Shown: in pieces, positions 42,868 to 50,232 of the stretch
Layout: each line of letters opens with the position of its first letter
How positions within the stretch are numbered: the first letter of the stretch is position 1
Notes under the pieces: model-generated
What the model saw: only the letters and a program-made list of their open reading frames with translations
Told to the model about the DNA's origin: nothing
Database searches by the model: none
Translations under genes and position numbers: made by a program
Assembly (NCBI GenBank): GCA_963725035.1
Contig: CAVRWX010000002.1
Span: 35,234 to 99,233 of the forward strand
Origin: JALZKA01 sp963725035
GTDB taxonomy: Bacteria; Actinomycetota; Thermoleophilia; Solirubrobacterales; 70-9
Reading direction: 5' to 3'
Length of the DNA: 64,000 nucleotides

Positions 42868-43302
42868 TTGACTGGCTGCCGATCGCTAGTGCTCGTCCTC
42901 ATCGTCGCGTTGCCGGTCGCGTCAGTGGCCGGTTGCGGCGGAGATGAGGAAGCGCAAACCGAGGCGCCCGCTCCCACCAGGCAGGAGTTCATCGCTCAGG
43001 CTGACGCGATCTGCCGGTCCGCCGAGCAAGATCTTAGGGCTGCACAGGAAAGCTACGGGTCGACTCGCAAGGAGGAAGCCGAGTTCGTTGAGGAGGAGGT
43101 CATCCCGCACTTCCAAAGGCAGGTCGATGAGATTCGGGAGCTGACGCCCCCGCCCGGCGACGAGAAAAAGATCGAGGCAGCCCTGTCAGCGGCCGAGCGG
43201 GACCTCGACGATCTGCTCGAAGATCCGAGCAGGGTCCCGAAGGGCCAGCGGGAATTCGCCCGCCAGTTCCGGCGCTACGGGAGCACGACCTGCGTAAACT
43301 AG
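42868..43302 (+). CDS. Small lipoprotein, unknown function
   Basis: 144 residues. I chose TTG 42868 because AGGAGGGA lies nine bases upstream and it gives a compact signal sequence: MTGCRSLVLVLIVALPVASV with the lipobox VAGC, so Cys would be lipidated and the protein held on the outer face of the membrane. The mature part is helical and charged (RQEFIAQADAICRSAEQDLR, EAEFVEEEVIPHFQRQVDEI, REFARQFRRYGSTTCVN) with two Cys that could pair. The pattern is common in actinobacterial lipoproteins of unknown role. Confidence 0.65.
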   Translation: MTGCRSLVLVLIVALPVASVAGCGGDEEAQTEAPAPTRQEFIAQADAICRSAEQDLRAAQESYGSTRKEEAEFVEEEVIPHFQRQVDEIRELTPPPGDEKKIEAALSAAERDLDDLLEDPSRVPKGQREFARQFRRYGSTTCVN

Positions 43303-43610
43303 GCGCCGCGCAGCGCGAAGATCGCCGACTCTGCCGCTCGGTCCAACACGCTACTTATCCACTGGCGGCCCCCGGCCGGACCGCGCACTCCGATCAGTCG
43401 GTGTAACTACAGGCGAGAACCTATTTGGTCTGTTCCACGGGTCAAAGTTGGTCCCCGGCAGGCGCACCGGCGACGAACTCTTAGTGAACACCTGGCAAGA
43501 GTGGATCTAGCTCTGCCCTTACTCGCGAACCGCGCTGGAGATTGCGCGGCTGAACAGCTGCCTTCGTCTTCGCCCGACGAAAATCGAGGCTTTGCAGGGA
43601 CTTACGGGAA
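43303..43610. other. Gene-free stretch
   Basis: About 300 bp between the lipoprotein gene and repeat copy 4. I see no frame with protein-like sense on either strand, no tRNA and no palindrome B copy. Base composition is slightly lower in GC around 43,400-43,520 than in the neighbouring genes. Confidence 0.5.
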
Positions 43611-43760
43611 TGGAGCTAGGCGGGCTCGAACCGCCGACCTCCTGATTGCGAAGCGGGACGTTCTCAGGCACGAATAGGCGTCGATTGCGGGATCCGATGT
43701 GCCTGCGGATGTGCGCGGATGTACGCGGATTTGGGCACCAGAACGCGGCTAGTGCCCAAT
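43611..43760 (-). repeat. tRNA-Ala 3'-half repeat, copy 4 (full length)
   Basis: 42 bp identical to the tRNA half, arm, three clear decamers (TGCCTGCGGAT, GTGCGCGGAT, GTACGCGGAT), inner arm TTGGGCACCA (43731-43740) and outer arm AGTGCCCAAT (43751-43760). 150 bp. The outer arm contains the stop codon of the methyltransferase fragment. Confidence 0.88.
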
Positions 43761-43920
43761 CACATGGTCATCGCCCTGGGGCCGCCCGATCACGCAGACC
43801 GCGGCGACCGGGCGCAGGTCCTCGACCAGCACCCTGTCGACGGAGAATCCGACCTCGCATAGCCGGTCGGCCAGCTCGTTCCCCAGGTCCCGGGCTCGCC
43901 CGGTGCGGGGCGGCGCGCCG
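43749..43920 (-). pseudogene. C-terminal fragment of a methyltransferase, duplicate of the 19.5-kb gene
   Basis: About 50 residues (RARDLGNELADRLCEVGFSV, DRVLVEDLRPVAAVCVIGRP) match the C-terminus of the methyltransferase at 19,515-20,063, with high nucleotide identity over about 145 bp (43,783-43,925 against 19,545-19,690). The SAM-binding N-terminal part is absent. After GRPQGDD the reading enters the repeat hairpin and ends HVIGH with a stop inside it. A copied 3' end has been joined to the end of repeat copy 4. Confidence 0.7.
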
Positions 43921-43936
43921 TCCTCCTCTCCCTGCC

Positions 43937-43989
43937 GATGGATTTCTGACCCACGACGTATCTCTACTGCCGAAGGGCGATTACTGCCC
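43937..43989 (+). promoter_or_regulatory. Shared promoter/operator module, upstream of the DUF899 gene
   Basis: GATGGATTTC at 43937-43946, the partly conserved GTATCTCTACT at about 43958-43968, then an inverted repeat GGGC (43975) / GCCC (43986-43989). The distance from the first base of GATGGATTTC to the inverted repeat is 38 bp, exactly as in the two sibling modules at 44,923 and 47,867. The start codon follows at 44022. Confidence 0.6.
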
Positions 43990-44021
43990 CCGAAACGACA
44001 GAAAACGAGGAACAAGTGACC

Positions 44022-44774
44022 ATGAACCTCCCCCCGACCGTGTCCTCGCAGGAGTGGAACGCCGCTCGCGAGGAATTGCTTTTCGAGGAGAAGGAGCTGA
44101 CCCACGCCCGCGACGCGCTGGCCGCCAAGCGCCGCCGCATGCCGAGGATGGCCGTCGAGAACGACTACGAGTTCGAGGGCACTAACGGCCCCGCGAGCCT
44201 GCTCGACCTGTTCGAGGGGCGCCGGCAGCTGATCGTCTACCGCTTCTTCTTCGAGCCGGGTGTCCACGGGTGGCCCGAAGGCGGCTGTCCCGGCTGCTCC
44301 TGGATTGCCGATCAGATCACGCATCCGGCCCATTTGAACGCCCGCGACACCACGATTGCGCTGATTTCGCGCGCCCCGCAGCCTGACATCGAGCGCTGGA
44401 AGGCGCGGATGGGTTGGGAGATCCTTCCCTGGTACACGCTGACCGACGACTTCGATGCCGACTTCGACGTCAGCGAGTGGCACGGCACGAACGTGTTCTA
44501 CCGCGACGAGAACGATCGGATCTTCCGCACGTACTTCGTCGACGGCCGCGGCGACGAGGCGCTGGGTGGTACCTGGGCGTACCTCGACATCACCGCGCTC
44601 GGGCGCCAGGAGGACTGGGAGGACTCGCCGGAGGGCTACCCGCAGACTCCGGCGAATACGTGGATCAGGCGTCACGACGAGTACGGCGAGCCGGCCGGCT
44701 CGGAGGCGGCCGAGGCGATGGCGGTCCAGGTCGAGCGTGGCCGAGCGGCGGGGCAGACGAAGAGCGGCGCCTGA
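44022..44774 (+). CDS. DUF899 family protein (thioredoxin-like fold)
   Basis: 250 residues from ATG 44022, ten bases after GAGGA; GTG 44016 is the alternative. The DUF899 pattern is complete: SQEWNAAREELLFEEKELTH, LFEGRRQLIVYRFFFEPG, the Cys-containing GGCPGCSWIADQ (about residues 89-100), and WEILPWYTLTDDFDADF with NVFYRDENDRIFRTYFVDGR. The family has a thioredoxin-like fold with a CxxC motif, but its reaction is not established. It starts the second-largest cassette unit and carries upstream the same module as the MFS-VOC-sigma operon and the SDR gene, so it is probably in the sigma factor's regulon. Confidence 0.85.
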   Translation: MNLPPTVSSQEWNAAREELLFEEKELTHARDALAAKRRRMPRMAVENDYEFEGTNGPASLLDLFEGRRQLIVYRFFFEPGVHGWPEGGCPGCSWIADQITHPAHLNARDTTIALISRAPQPDIERWKARMGWEILPWYTLTDDFDADFDVSEWHGTNVFYRDENDRIFRTYFVDGRGDEALGGTWAYLDITALGRQEDWEDSPEGYPQTPANTWIRRHDEYGEPAGSEAAEAMAVQVERGRAAGQTKSGA

Positions 44775-44899
44775 TGCTCGCCCACGTCGGAGGCGTCCCG
44801 CTCGAGGAGGCCCTGCTGCCGATGGCCACCGGGGCCTCTGTCGCGCTCCTGCTCGCGCGCGGCTGGCTGGTCTTCCTCCTGCGAGGAAGACGCCAGTAG
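44774..44899 (+). CDS. Very small membrane protein coupled to the DUF899 gene
   Basis: 41 residues. Its ATG overlaps the DUF899 stop codon as TGATG (44772-44776), so translation is coupled. The sequence MLAHVGGVPLEEALLPMATG leads into one hydrophobic helix ASVALLLARGWLVFLL and an Arg-rich end. This short N-out or N-in single-pass layout and the exact overlap support a real gene. Function unknown; perhaps a membrane partner of the DUF899 protein. Confidence 0.55.
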   Translation: MLAHVGGVPLEEALLPMATGASVALLLARGWLVFLLRGRRQ

Positions 44900-44922
44900 G
44901 CGTTCGGCCTTTCGGTCCGGGC

Positions 44923-44976
44923 GATGGATTTCCGGCCTTCGCTGGATCTCAGTTCATACAGCGGCAGTTCGGCCGC
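44923..44976 (+). promoter_or_regulatory. Shared promoter/operator module, upstream of the MFS-VOC-sigma operon
   Basis: GATGGATTTC at 44923-44932, GGATCTCAGTT at about 44944-44954, then the inverted repeat GCGGCAGTTCGGCCGC at 44961-44976, 38 bp from the module start. The MFS start is at 45003. If the sigma factor encoded in this operon uses the module, the loop is autoregulatory. Confidence 0.62.
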
Positions 44977-45002
44977 GGAACGACCGGAAAGGCACAAGCC
45001 AG

Positions 45003-46442
45003 ATGAGCTCGGAAACCACTCGAACACCCAAGAAGACGACGACCGCCTGGGTGGTCGCCCTGACTGCGATCGGCTCGCTGATGGCGGCGCTCGACACCCT
45101 GGTGGTGTCGACGTCGCTGAGCACGATCCGCCTCGACCTGGGCGCCTCGATCGAGGACTTGGAGTGGACTGTCAACGCGTACAACCTGAGCTTCGCGGTG
45201 CTGTTGATCACAGCCGCCGCCGTCGGCGATCGCTACGGCCGCCGGGCCTTCTATGCCATCGGGTTGGGCTTGTTCGCCGTGGCCTCGGCGGCGGCGGCGC
45301 TCGCGCCCAGCGTCGGCCTCCTCGTCGCGGCGCGGGCCGCTCAGGGGGCCGGCGCCGCGCTGGTGCTGACGCTGGGACTGACGCTCTTGACAGCTGCCTT
45401 CCCGCCCGAGAAGCGAGGCGCGGCGATTGGCCTGTTCAGCGCGGTCACCGGGATCGCGGTCGCTCTCGGCCCGCTTGTCGGTGGCGCGATCGCCGAAGGC
45501 CTCGACTGGACGTGGATCTTCTGGCTCAACGTGCCGATTGGCCTGGCCGCGATCCCGCTCGTGCTCAGGAAGATCGAGGAGAGCTACGGCGGCGACACGG
45601 GTCTCGACATTCCCGGCCTTGCTTTGATCAGCGCGGGCGCCTTCGGGCTGGTCTGGGGCTTGGTTCGCGGGAACTCCGTCGGTTGGGACAGCCTCGAGAT
45701 CGTCGGCGCGCTCGCGGCGGGTGCGGCGCTGGTGGTGGCGTTCATCGCCTGGGAACTACGGGCGGCGGAGCCGATGGTGCCGATGCGGTTCTTCCGCTCC
45801 CGCGCATTCTCGGCCGGCAACGCGGCGATCTTCTTCACCCTTGCCTCGTTGTTCGGCGCCGTCTTCTTCTTCGCGCAGATGCTGCAGACGGCGCTCGACT
45901 ATGGGCCGCTCGACGCGGGCCTGCGGCTGATGCCCTGGACCCTCACGTTCATCACCGTCGCCCCGGTGGTCGGCAGCCTGGTGGACCGCGTCGGCGAGCG
46001 CCCGTTCATGGTCGCCGGGCTGTCGTCGCAGGCAGTGGCTATGGGATGGATCGCGCTGATCGCGGATGCCGGGCTCACCTACTCGGAGTTCCTGCTGCCG
46101 TCGATCGTCGCCGGGGTCGGGGTGTCGATGGCGATCCCAGCGGCCCAGAACTCGGTTGTCGGTTCGTTCTCGGTCAAGGACATCGGCAAGGCCGCCGGCG
46201 CCAACAGCATGATGCGCGAGCTCGGCGGCGTCTTCGGAGTGGCGGTCGCGGCGGCGGTGTTCTCCGGCGCCGGCAGCTACGCCTCGCCCGAAGCGTTCCT
46301 CGATGGGTTCGCGCCTGCGGTTGGAGTCCTCGCGGGATTCTCGGCGATCGGCGCCATCGTCGCCCTCGCTCTCCCGGGCCGCTCGCAGACCGTCGAGTCC
46401 GGCCCCGTTGGTCCGGTCCCAGCGCTCGAGGGTGCGAGCTGA
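45003..46442 (+). CDS. DHA2-type MFS exporter (EmrB/QacA-like)
   Basis: 479 residues with about fourteen helices. Family motifs are visible: AALDTLVVSTSLSTIRLDLG in helix 1, the motif A loop VGDRYGRRAFYAIGLGLFAV, motif C-like ALGPLVGGAIAEGLDWTWIF, and WLNVPIGLAAIPLVLRK. These are proton-driven drug or metabolite exporters of the inner membrane. First gene of an operon with a VOC protein and a sigma factor; together they look like a stress or toxin response unit. Substrate not predictable. Confidence 0.87.
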   Translation: MSSETTRTPKKTTTAWVVALTAIGSLMAALDTLVVSTSLSTIRLDLGASIEDLEWTVNAYNLSFAVLLITAAAVGDRYGRRAFYAIGLGLFAVASAAAALAPSVGLLVAARAAQGAGAALVLTLGLTLLTAAFPPEKRGAAIGLFSAVTGIAVALGPLVGGAIAEGLDWTWIFWLNVPIGLAAIPLVLRKIEESYGGDTGLDIPGLALISAGAFGLVWGLVRGNSVGWDSLEIVGALAAGAALVVAFIAWELRAAEPMVPMRFFRSRAFSAGNAAIFFTLASLFGAVFFFAQMLQTALDYGPLDAGLRLMPWTLTFITVAPVVGSLVDRVGERPFMVAGLSSQAVAMGWIALIADAGLTYSEFLLPSIVAGVGVSMAIPAAQNSVVGSFSVKDIGKAAGANSMMRELGGVFGVAVAAAVFSGAGSYASPEAFLDGFAPAVGVLAGFSAIGAIVALALPGRSQTVESGPVGPVPALEGAS

Positions 46443-46447
46443 TCACA

Positions 46448-46849
46448 ATGGACGCGGCGATGACGCCACCGCAGTACAGCCCGGTTGTCCATCTCGAGCT
46501 TCACACGAGTGACCTGCCGCAGGCCAGCGAGCTCTATACGAAGCTCTGTGGCTGGCGCCCGGAGTGGATCGAGACGCAAGCCGGCTCCTACCTCTCCCTC
46601 GAGCTGGGCGACGGGCTCGAGGGCGGGATCGTCGAGTGCCCTGTGCGGGGCCCGCTCTGGGTCCCGTACGTCGAGGTCGACGAGATCGCCGAGGCCACCG
46701 ATCGGGCTCGGAAGCTCGGCGCCTCCGTCCTGCTGGAGCCACGGGAGGGGCCGGCCGGCTGGCGAAGCGTCGTCGGCACCACCGTGGGCGGTGAGATCGC
46801 CTTCTGGCAGCCGAAGGCGCGCCGCCCACTCGCGGGCGGCATCCGATGA
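46448..46849 (+). CDS. VOC-family (glyoxalase/bleomycin resistance) protein
   Basis: 133 residues from ATG 46448; ATG 46460 is possible. The two beta-alpha-beta-beta-beta halves of a VOC domain can be followed: VVHLELHTSDLPQASELYTK, LCGWRPEWIETQAGSYLSLE, then VPYVEVDEIAEATDRARKLG and GGEIAFWQPKA. His and Glu at the usual metal positions are present (HLEL, near the start, and EIAFW near the end). Members bind or modify small toxic compounds. It follows the MFS gene by six bases and overlaps the sigma gene by ATGA, so the three are cotranslated. Confidence 0.82.
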   Translation: MDAAMTPPQYSPVVHLELHTSDLPQASELYTKLCGWRPEWIETQAGSYLSLELGDGLEGGIVECPVRGPLWVPYVEVDEIAEATDRARKLGASVLLEPREGPAGWRSVVGTTVGGEIAFWQPKARRPLAGGIR

Positions 46850-47865
46850 ACGAGGCCCGACTGCTCGAGGCGGCCCGCTCGGGCGACGAGGATGCCTTCG
46901 CCCGGTTGGTGGAGCCCTACCGCCGCCCACTGCACGCCCACTGCTACCGGATGCTCGCCTCGGTGACCGACGCCGAGGACGCCCTCCAGGACGCGCTGCT
47001 CAACGCCTGGCGCGGACTTCCGAAGTTCGAGGGGCGAAGCTCCCTGCGTTCCTGGCTCTACACGATCGCAACCAATGCGAGCCTGCGGGCGATCGAGCGC
47101 CGGCCCAAGCGGGTGCTGCCGATCGACTACGCACCGGCAGCCGACCCACACGACGACATCGCCGAGCCCCTTCTCGAATCGGTCTGGGTGGAGCCCTACC
47201 CGGACGAGATGCTCGGCCTCGAGGACGGGCCGGCAGGCCCAGAGGCGCGCTACGAGCAACGCGAGAGCGTCGAGCTCGCGTTCGTCGCGGCGCTCCAGCA
47301 CCTGCCAGCGCGCCAGCGCGCCGTGCTCATCCTCCGCGACGTGCTCGGGTTCTCGGCGCGCGAGGCGGCCGCGACGCTCGAGACGTCACCGCCCGCGGTG
47401 GACAGCGCCCTGCAGCGCGCCCACAAGGCGGTCGAGGAGCGGCTTCCCGACCGCAGCCAACAGGCGGTCCTTCGCTCGCTCGACGACCGGGGCATGCGCG
47501 AGATCGTCGACCGATACGTCGAGGCCTTCGAGCGCGCCGATGTCGACGCCGTCGTCGAGATGCTGGCCGCGGACGGGACGTTCACGATGCCACCCCGTCC
47601 TACTTGGTTCCGAGGGCGCGAGGCGGTGGCGGCGTTCCTGACCGGACATGTGCTGAGCCCGGAGAACCGCTGGCGCCTCGTTCCGGCGCGCGCGAACGGG
47701 CAGCTGGCGTTCGGCAACTACCGCTGGGACGGGGATCGGCAGATCTTCGAGCCGCGCAGCATCTCCGTGCTGACGCTTGACGGCGAGGAAATCGCCGAGA
47801 TCACCACCTTCATCAATCCCGAGCTGGCCCCGCTCTTCGGGCTGCCGGACGAGCTGCGGCCCTAG
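46846..47865 (+). CDS. Sigma-70 family (ECF-type) sigma factor with SnoaL-like C-terminal domain
   Basis: 339 residues. Region 2 is at about 1-80 (FARLVEPYRRPLHAHCYRML, DAEDALQDALLNAWRGLPKF) and region 4 at about 135-190 (LQHLPARQRAVLILRDVLGF, SAREAAATLETSPPAVDSAL). A SnoaL/NTF2-like domain fills about 205-335 (MREIVDRYVEAFERADVDAV, FLTGHVLSPENRWRLVPARA). The layout is that of the SigG/SigX5-like ECF groups in actinobacteria, in which the C-terminal domain takes the place of an anti-sigma factor. It is translationally coupled to the VOC gene. Its probable target promoters are the three GATGGATTTC modules around it. Confidence 0.88.
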   Translation: MNEARLLEAARSGDEDAFARLVEPYRRPLHAHCYRMLASVTDAEDALQDALLNAWRGLPKFEGRSSLRSWLYTIATNASLRAIERRPKRVLPIDYAPAADPHDDIAEPLLESVWVEPYPDEMLGLEDGPAGPEARYEQRESVELAFVAALQHLPARQRAVLILRDVLGFSAREAAATLETSPPAVDSALQRAHKAVEERLPDRSQQAVLRSLDDRGMREIVDRYVEAFERADVDAVVEMLAADGTFTMPPRPTWFRGREAVAAFLTGHVLSPENRWRLVPARANGQLAFGNYRWDGDRQIFEPRSISVLTLDGEEIAEITTFINPELAPLFGLPDELRP

Positions 47866-47866
47866 C

Positions 47867-47920
47867 GATGGATTTCGGGCCTTCGGCGTGTCTTCACTGA
47901 CAGCGCGGCAATTCCGCCGC
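47867..47920 (+). promoter_or_regulatory. Shared promoter/operator module, upstream of the SDR gene
   Basis: GATGGATTTC at 47867-47876, GTGTCTTCACT at about 47888-47898, then GCGGCAATTCCGCCGC at 47905-47920, again 38 bp from the module start. The module begins two bases after the sigma gene's stop codon. The SDR start is at 47942. Confidence 0.62.
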
Positions 47921-47941
47921 CAGCGAGTGAGGAGAACGAGC

Positions 47942-48736
47942 ATGGAACTGTTGAAGGGCAAGATTGCCGTGATCTACGGTGCTGGAGGTGCGGTGGGCGG
48001 GGCCGTCGCGCGCGCGTTTGCGTCCGAGGGAGCGGAGCTCTTTCTCACCGGGAGCAGAATGGGACCTGTTCAGGCGGTCGCCGAGGAGATCGCTGGAGGC
48101 GGCAGCTACGCCGAGGCGGCGGGGGTCGACGCGCACGACGAGCACGCGGTGGACGAGCATCTGCAGTCGGTGGTCGACAAGGCGGGCCGGGTCGACATCT
48201 CGTTCAACGCCGTCGGGATCCCGGACACCGACATCGTGGGCGTGCCTCTCCTCGAGCTGGACCTCGAGCAGTTCTCCTTGCCGATCGCGGTCTACACGAG
48301 GTCGTATTTCCTGACCGCGCGCTTGGCGGCCCTGCGGATGGTTCCGAACCAGTCGGGGGTGATCATGACCGTGACCGCAATCCCCTCCCGGGCGGGCACG
48401 CCATTGAACGGGGGCTACGGACCGGCACAGGCCGCCAAGGAGGCGCTCACCCGAGAGCTTTCCGCCGAGCTCGCGCCGCAGGGCATTCGCGTGGTCGGTC
48501 TGCGGCCGCACGGGATGCCGGAGACGGACTCGCTGAGGGAGGTCTCCGACGCCAAGGCCAAGGGTTCGGGCAGGACCTGGGAGCAGTTCCAGGGGCTGCT
48601 CGCAAGCACGACCCATCCGCGACGGGCAATGAGGCTCGAGGAGATGGCCAACACGGCGGCCTTCATGGCTTCAGACAAGGCGAGCGGGATGACCGGAACC
48701 ACCGTCAACCTCAGCATGGGGACCCTGGATGATTAG
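47942..48736 (+). CDS. Short-chain dehydrogenase/reductase family protein, atypical active site
   Basis: 264 residues from ATG 47942 (GAGGAGAAC upstream). The Rossmann start is KIAVIYGAGGAVGGAVARAF, where the usual TGxxxGxG is YGAGGAVGG. The middle gives VDISFNAVGIPDTDIVGVP in place of the NNAG block. The active site is unusual: MTVTAIPSRAGTP replaces the catalytic Ser strand, and YGPAQAAKEALTRE has Gln where the YxxxK lysine belongs. Enzyme activity is therefore doubtful, and it may have only a binding role. It carries the shared promoter module and so belongs with the sigma-factor unit. Confidence 0.8.
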   Translation: MELLKGKIAVIYGAGGAVGGAVARAFASEGAELFLTGSRMGPVQAVAEEIAGGGSYAEAAGVDAHDEHAVDEHLQSVVDKAGRVDISFNAVGIPDTDIVGVPLLELDLEQFSLPIAVYTRSYFLTARLAALRMVPNQSGVIMTVTAIPSRAGTPLNGGYGPAQAAKEALTRELSAELAPQGIRVVGLRPHGMPETDSLREVSDAKAKGSGRTWEQFQGLLASTTHPRRAMRLEEMANTAAFMASDKASGMTGTTVNLSMGTLDD

Positions 48737-48759
48737 AGCTGAGCAAAACGTTCTAGGTA

Positions 48760-48907
48760 TGGGGCTAGGCGGGCTCGAACCGCCTAGCTCCTGATTGCGA
48801 AGCGGGGCGCTCTCAGGCACGGATAGGCGTCAGTTGCGGGATCCGATGCCTGTGGATGTGCCGGGATGTACGCGGATTTGGGCACCAGAACGCAATCAGT
48901 GCCCAAT
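48760..48907 (-). repeat. tRNA-Ala 3'-half repeat, copy 5 (full length)
   Basis: The tRNA half carries three changes (TGGGGCTAGG start, CGCCTAGCTCC in the T-arm side). Arm, decamers (GTACGCGGAT and two weaker) and hairpin arms TTGGGCACCA and AGTGCCCAAT follow. 148 bp. Confidence 0.85.
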
Positions 48908-49022
48908 GCTCTTCGAGGCGCGAGATACTTCTCGCGAATGGCCCCAGGAGCGCATCGAGGTCTTGCATGGAACAAAGGTCACCCTTCGTAGTGAAAACGA
49001 CAGGGCCAGTGGGCGGCGAACT

Positions 49023-49521
49023 GTGGACGAACGCCTGCTCGTCCGCTTCCCCTCCCTGTACCGCAAGTTCGCCCCGGCGGTTGTCCGGGATGCCGTCCGG
49101 GTCTCGGCTCAGGCGATTAATGCTCGCCCGTCGTGTCGAGCGGGCCTATGCAGCAGCCAACCGGCGAGACTTCGACCTGGTCCTTCTCGGCTGGGAGGAT
49201 GAAGCCGAGTATCGCCCAGGGGCCGACCTGATCGCTCCCGACCAAGAGGCGGTGTTTATCGGCCGTGACGGATACCTACGGATGTGGCGGAATTGGCTTA
49301 GCGCCTTTGGGGACCTCCGGTTTGAACCCGAGGAGATGATCGACTTCGGGGATGCGTTTCTAGTTACGGCTCAGCAAAGCGGACACGGATCGGGCAGCGG
49401 CGTCGCCGTCAGCAAGCCGGTGTTCCAGCTCTTCCACACCCGCGGGGGAATGGTTACCCAGCAGCGCGACTTCAGCAACCGCTCGGAAGCGGTCAAAGCC
49501 GCCGAGCAGCTTAACGGTTAG
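49023..49521 (+). pseudogene. SnoaL/NTF2-like protein, one frameshift
   Basis: From GTG 49023 the reading is VDERLLVRFPSLYRKFAPAV then VRDAVRV. Near 49,100 the sense moves to another frame: SGSRLRRLMLARRVERAYAA, NRRDFDLVLLGWEDEAEYRP, FIGRDGYLRMWRNWLSAFGD, LFHTRGGMVTQQRDFSNRSE, ending at 49521. Together they form one NTF2-like protein of about 165 residues with the N-terminal RFPSLYR extension known from actinobacterial members. The only gene of the shortest array unit (48.8-49.6 kb). Confidence 0.65.
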
Positions 49522-49577
49522 GGTCGAGCCCTACCGGTTTTCGTACCCGTGAGGACCACTCATCCCCGAACGGAAGA

Positions 49578-49725
49578 TGGAGCTACGCGGGCTCGAACCG
49601 CCGACCTCCTGATTGCGAAGCGGGGGACTCTCAGGCACGAACAGGCGTCGATTGCGGGATCCGATGTGCGCGGATGCGCGGGGATACACGTGGATTTGGG
49701 CACCAGAACGCGACTGGTGCCCAAT
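49578..49725 (-). repeat. tRNA-Ala 3'-half repeat, copy 6 (full length)
   Basis: One change in the tRNA half (TGGAGCTACGC), then arm, decamers (TGTGCGCGGAT, GCGCGGGGAT, CACGTGGAT) and hairpin arms TTGGGCACCAG and CTGGTGCCCAA around GAACGCGA. 148 bp. Confidence 0.87.
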
Positions 49726-49815
49726 CAGATGGCCAGGTCAGCACCCCGCAGTAGCGGTCGGAACTGCGAAAGGGCAAGTCGAAGAACCCCATCAAACGGA
49801 TGCGCGGCGCTCGCT

Positions 49816-49930
49816 GCCGGGGCTTGACCTGGACAAGGTCAAGCTAGCTGCGGATCGGGTCAGCGCCTACAGCCAGCAGGCTTCCGACATCGCGGCCGCC
49901 GCCGAGAAGACGCGTAAGAAGAACGGCTAA
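49816..49930 (+). pseudogene. Possible 3' fragment of a small gene
   Basis: A short frame reads GLDLDKVKLAADRVSAYSQQ then ASDIAAAAEKTRKKNG and stops at 49930. It looks like the amphipathic C-terminal helix of a real protein, but no start codon with a ribosome site precedes it after the repeat, and the residues before LPGLDL look random. Probably the tail of a gene whose front was lost at repeat copy 6. Confidence 0.3.
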
Positions 49931-50063
49931 CGCGAGGGCCGCAGGACAAGGCCGCATGCCGGAGTAGTGAACCGGGATGGTTGAGGCGCTGACATAGCGA
50001 GCCTCAAGACGACGGGTACCGCGCAAAACACGGGCCGCGCCACACCTCCACGCGGAATGCTCG

Positions 50064-50078
50064 GCTTCCATGCGAAGC
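50064..50078. repeat. Palindrome family B copy, degenerate
   Basis: GCTTCCATGCGAAGC: the core of the family (GCTTtCCATGCaAAGC) with one base lost from each side and a changed pair. It lies in the 300-bp gene-free stretch 49,931-50,232, which otherwise holds nothing I can recognise. Confidence 0.4.
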
Positions 50079-50232
50079 GCGTATTTCTGATCTGATGGAC
50101 GCTTCGGACGACGGTGCACCAGGTCGCCTGGCACGGGCGGGAGGTTGCGGCCGGTCGTGGATGGCGCGTTGGCACCTGGGGCCGCGCGCCGCATTCTGGT
50201 ATAGGATGAACCCCGTGAGGGAGGACCGCAGG

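Noticed and set aside
43690..43735. Phased CGGAT decamers as a CRISPR-like or tandem-repeat array
   Set aside because: Only three to four 10-bp units, no spacers, no cas genes; the phasing fits protein-binding sites better.
44924..46447. Long plus-strand frame overlapping the DHA2 exporter gene
   Set aside because: It is Arg/Gly-rich shadow coding in a high-GC gene. Only the part from 46448 (VOC protein) has real protein sense.
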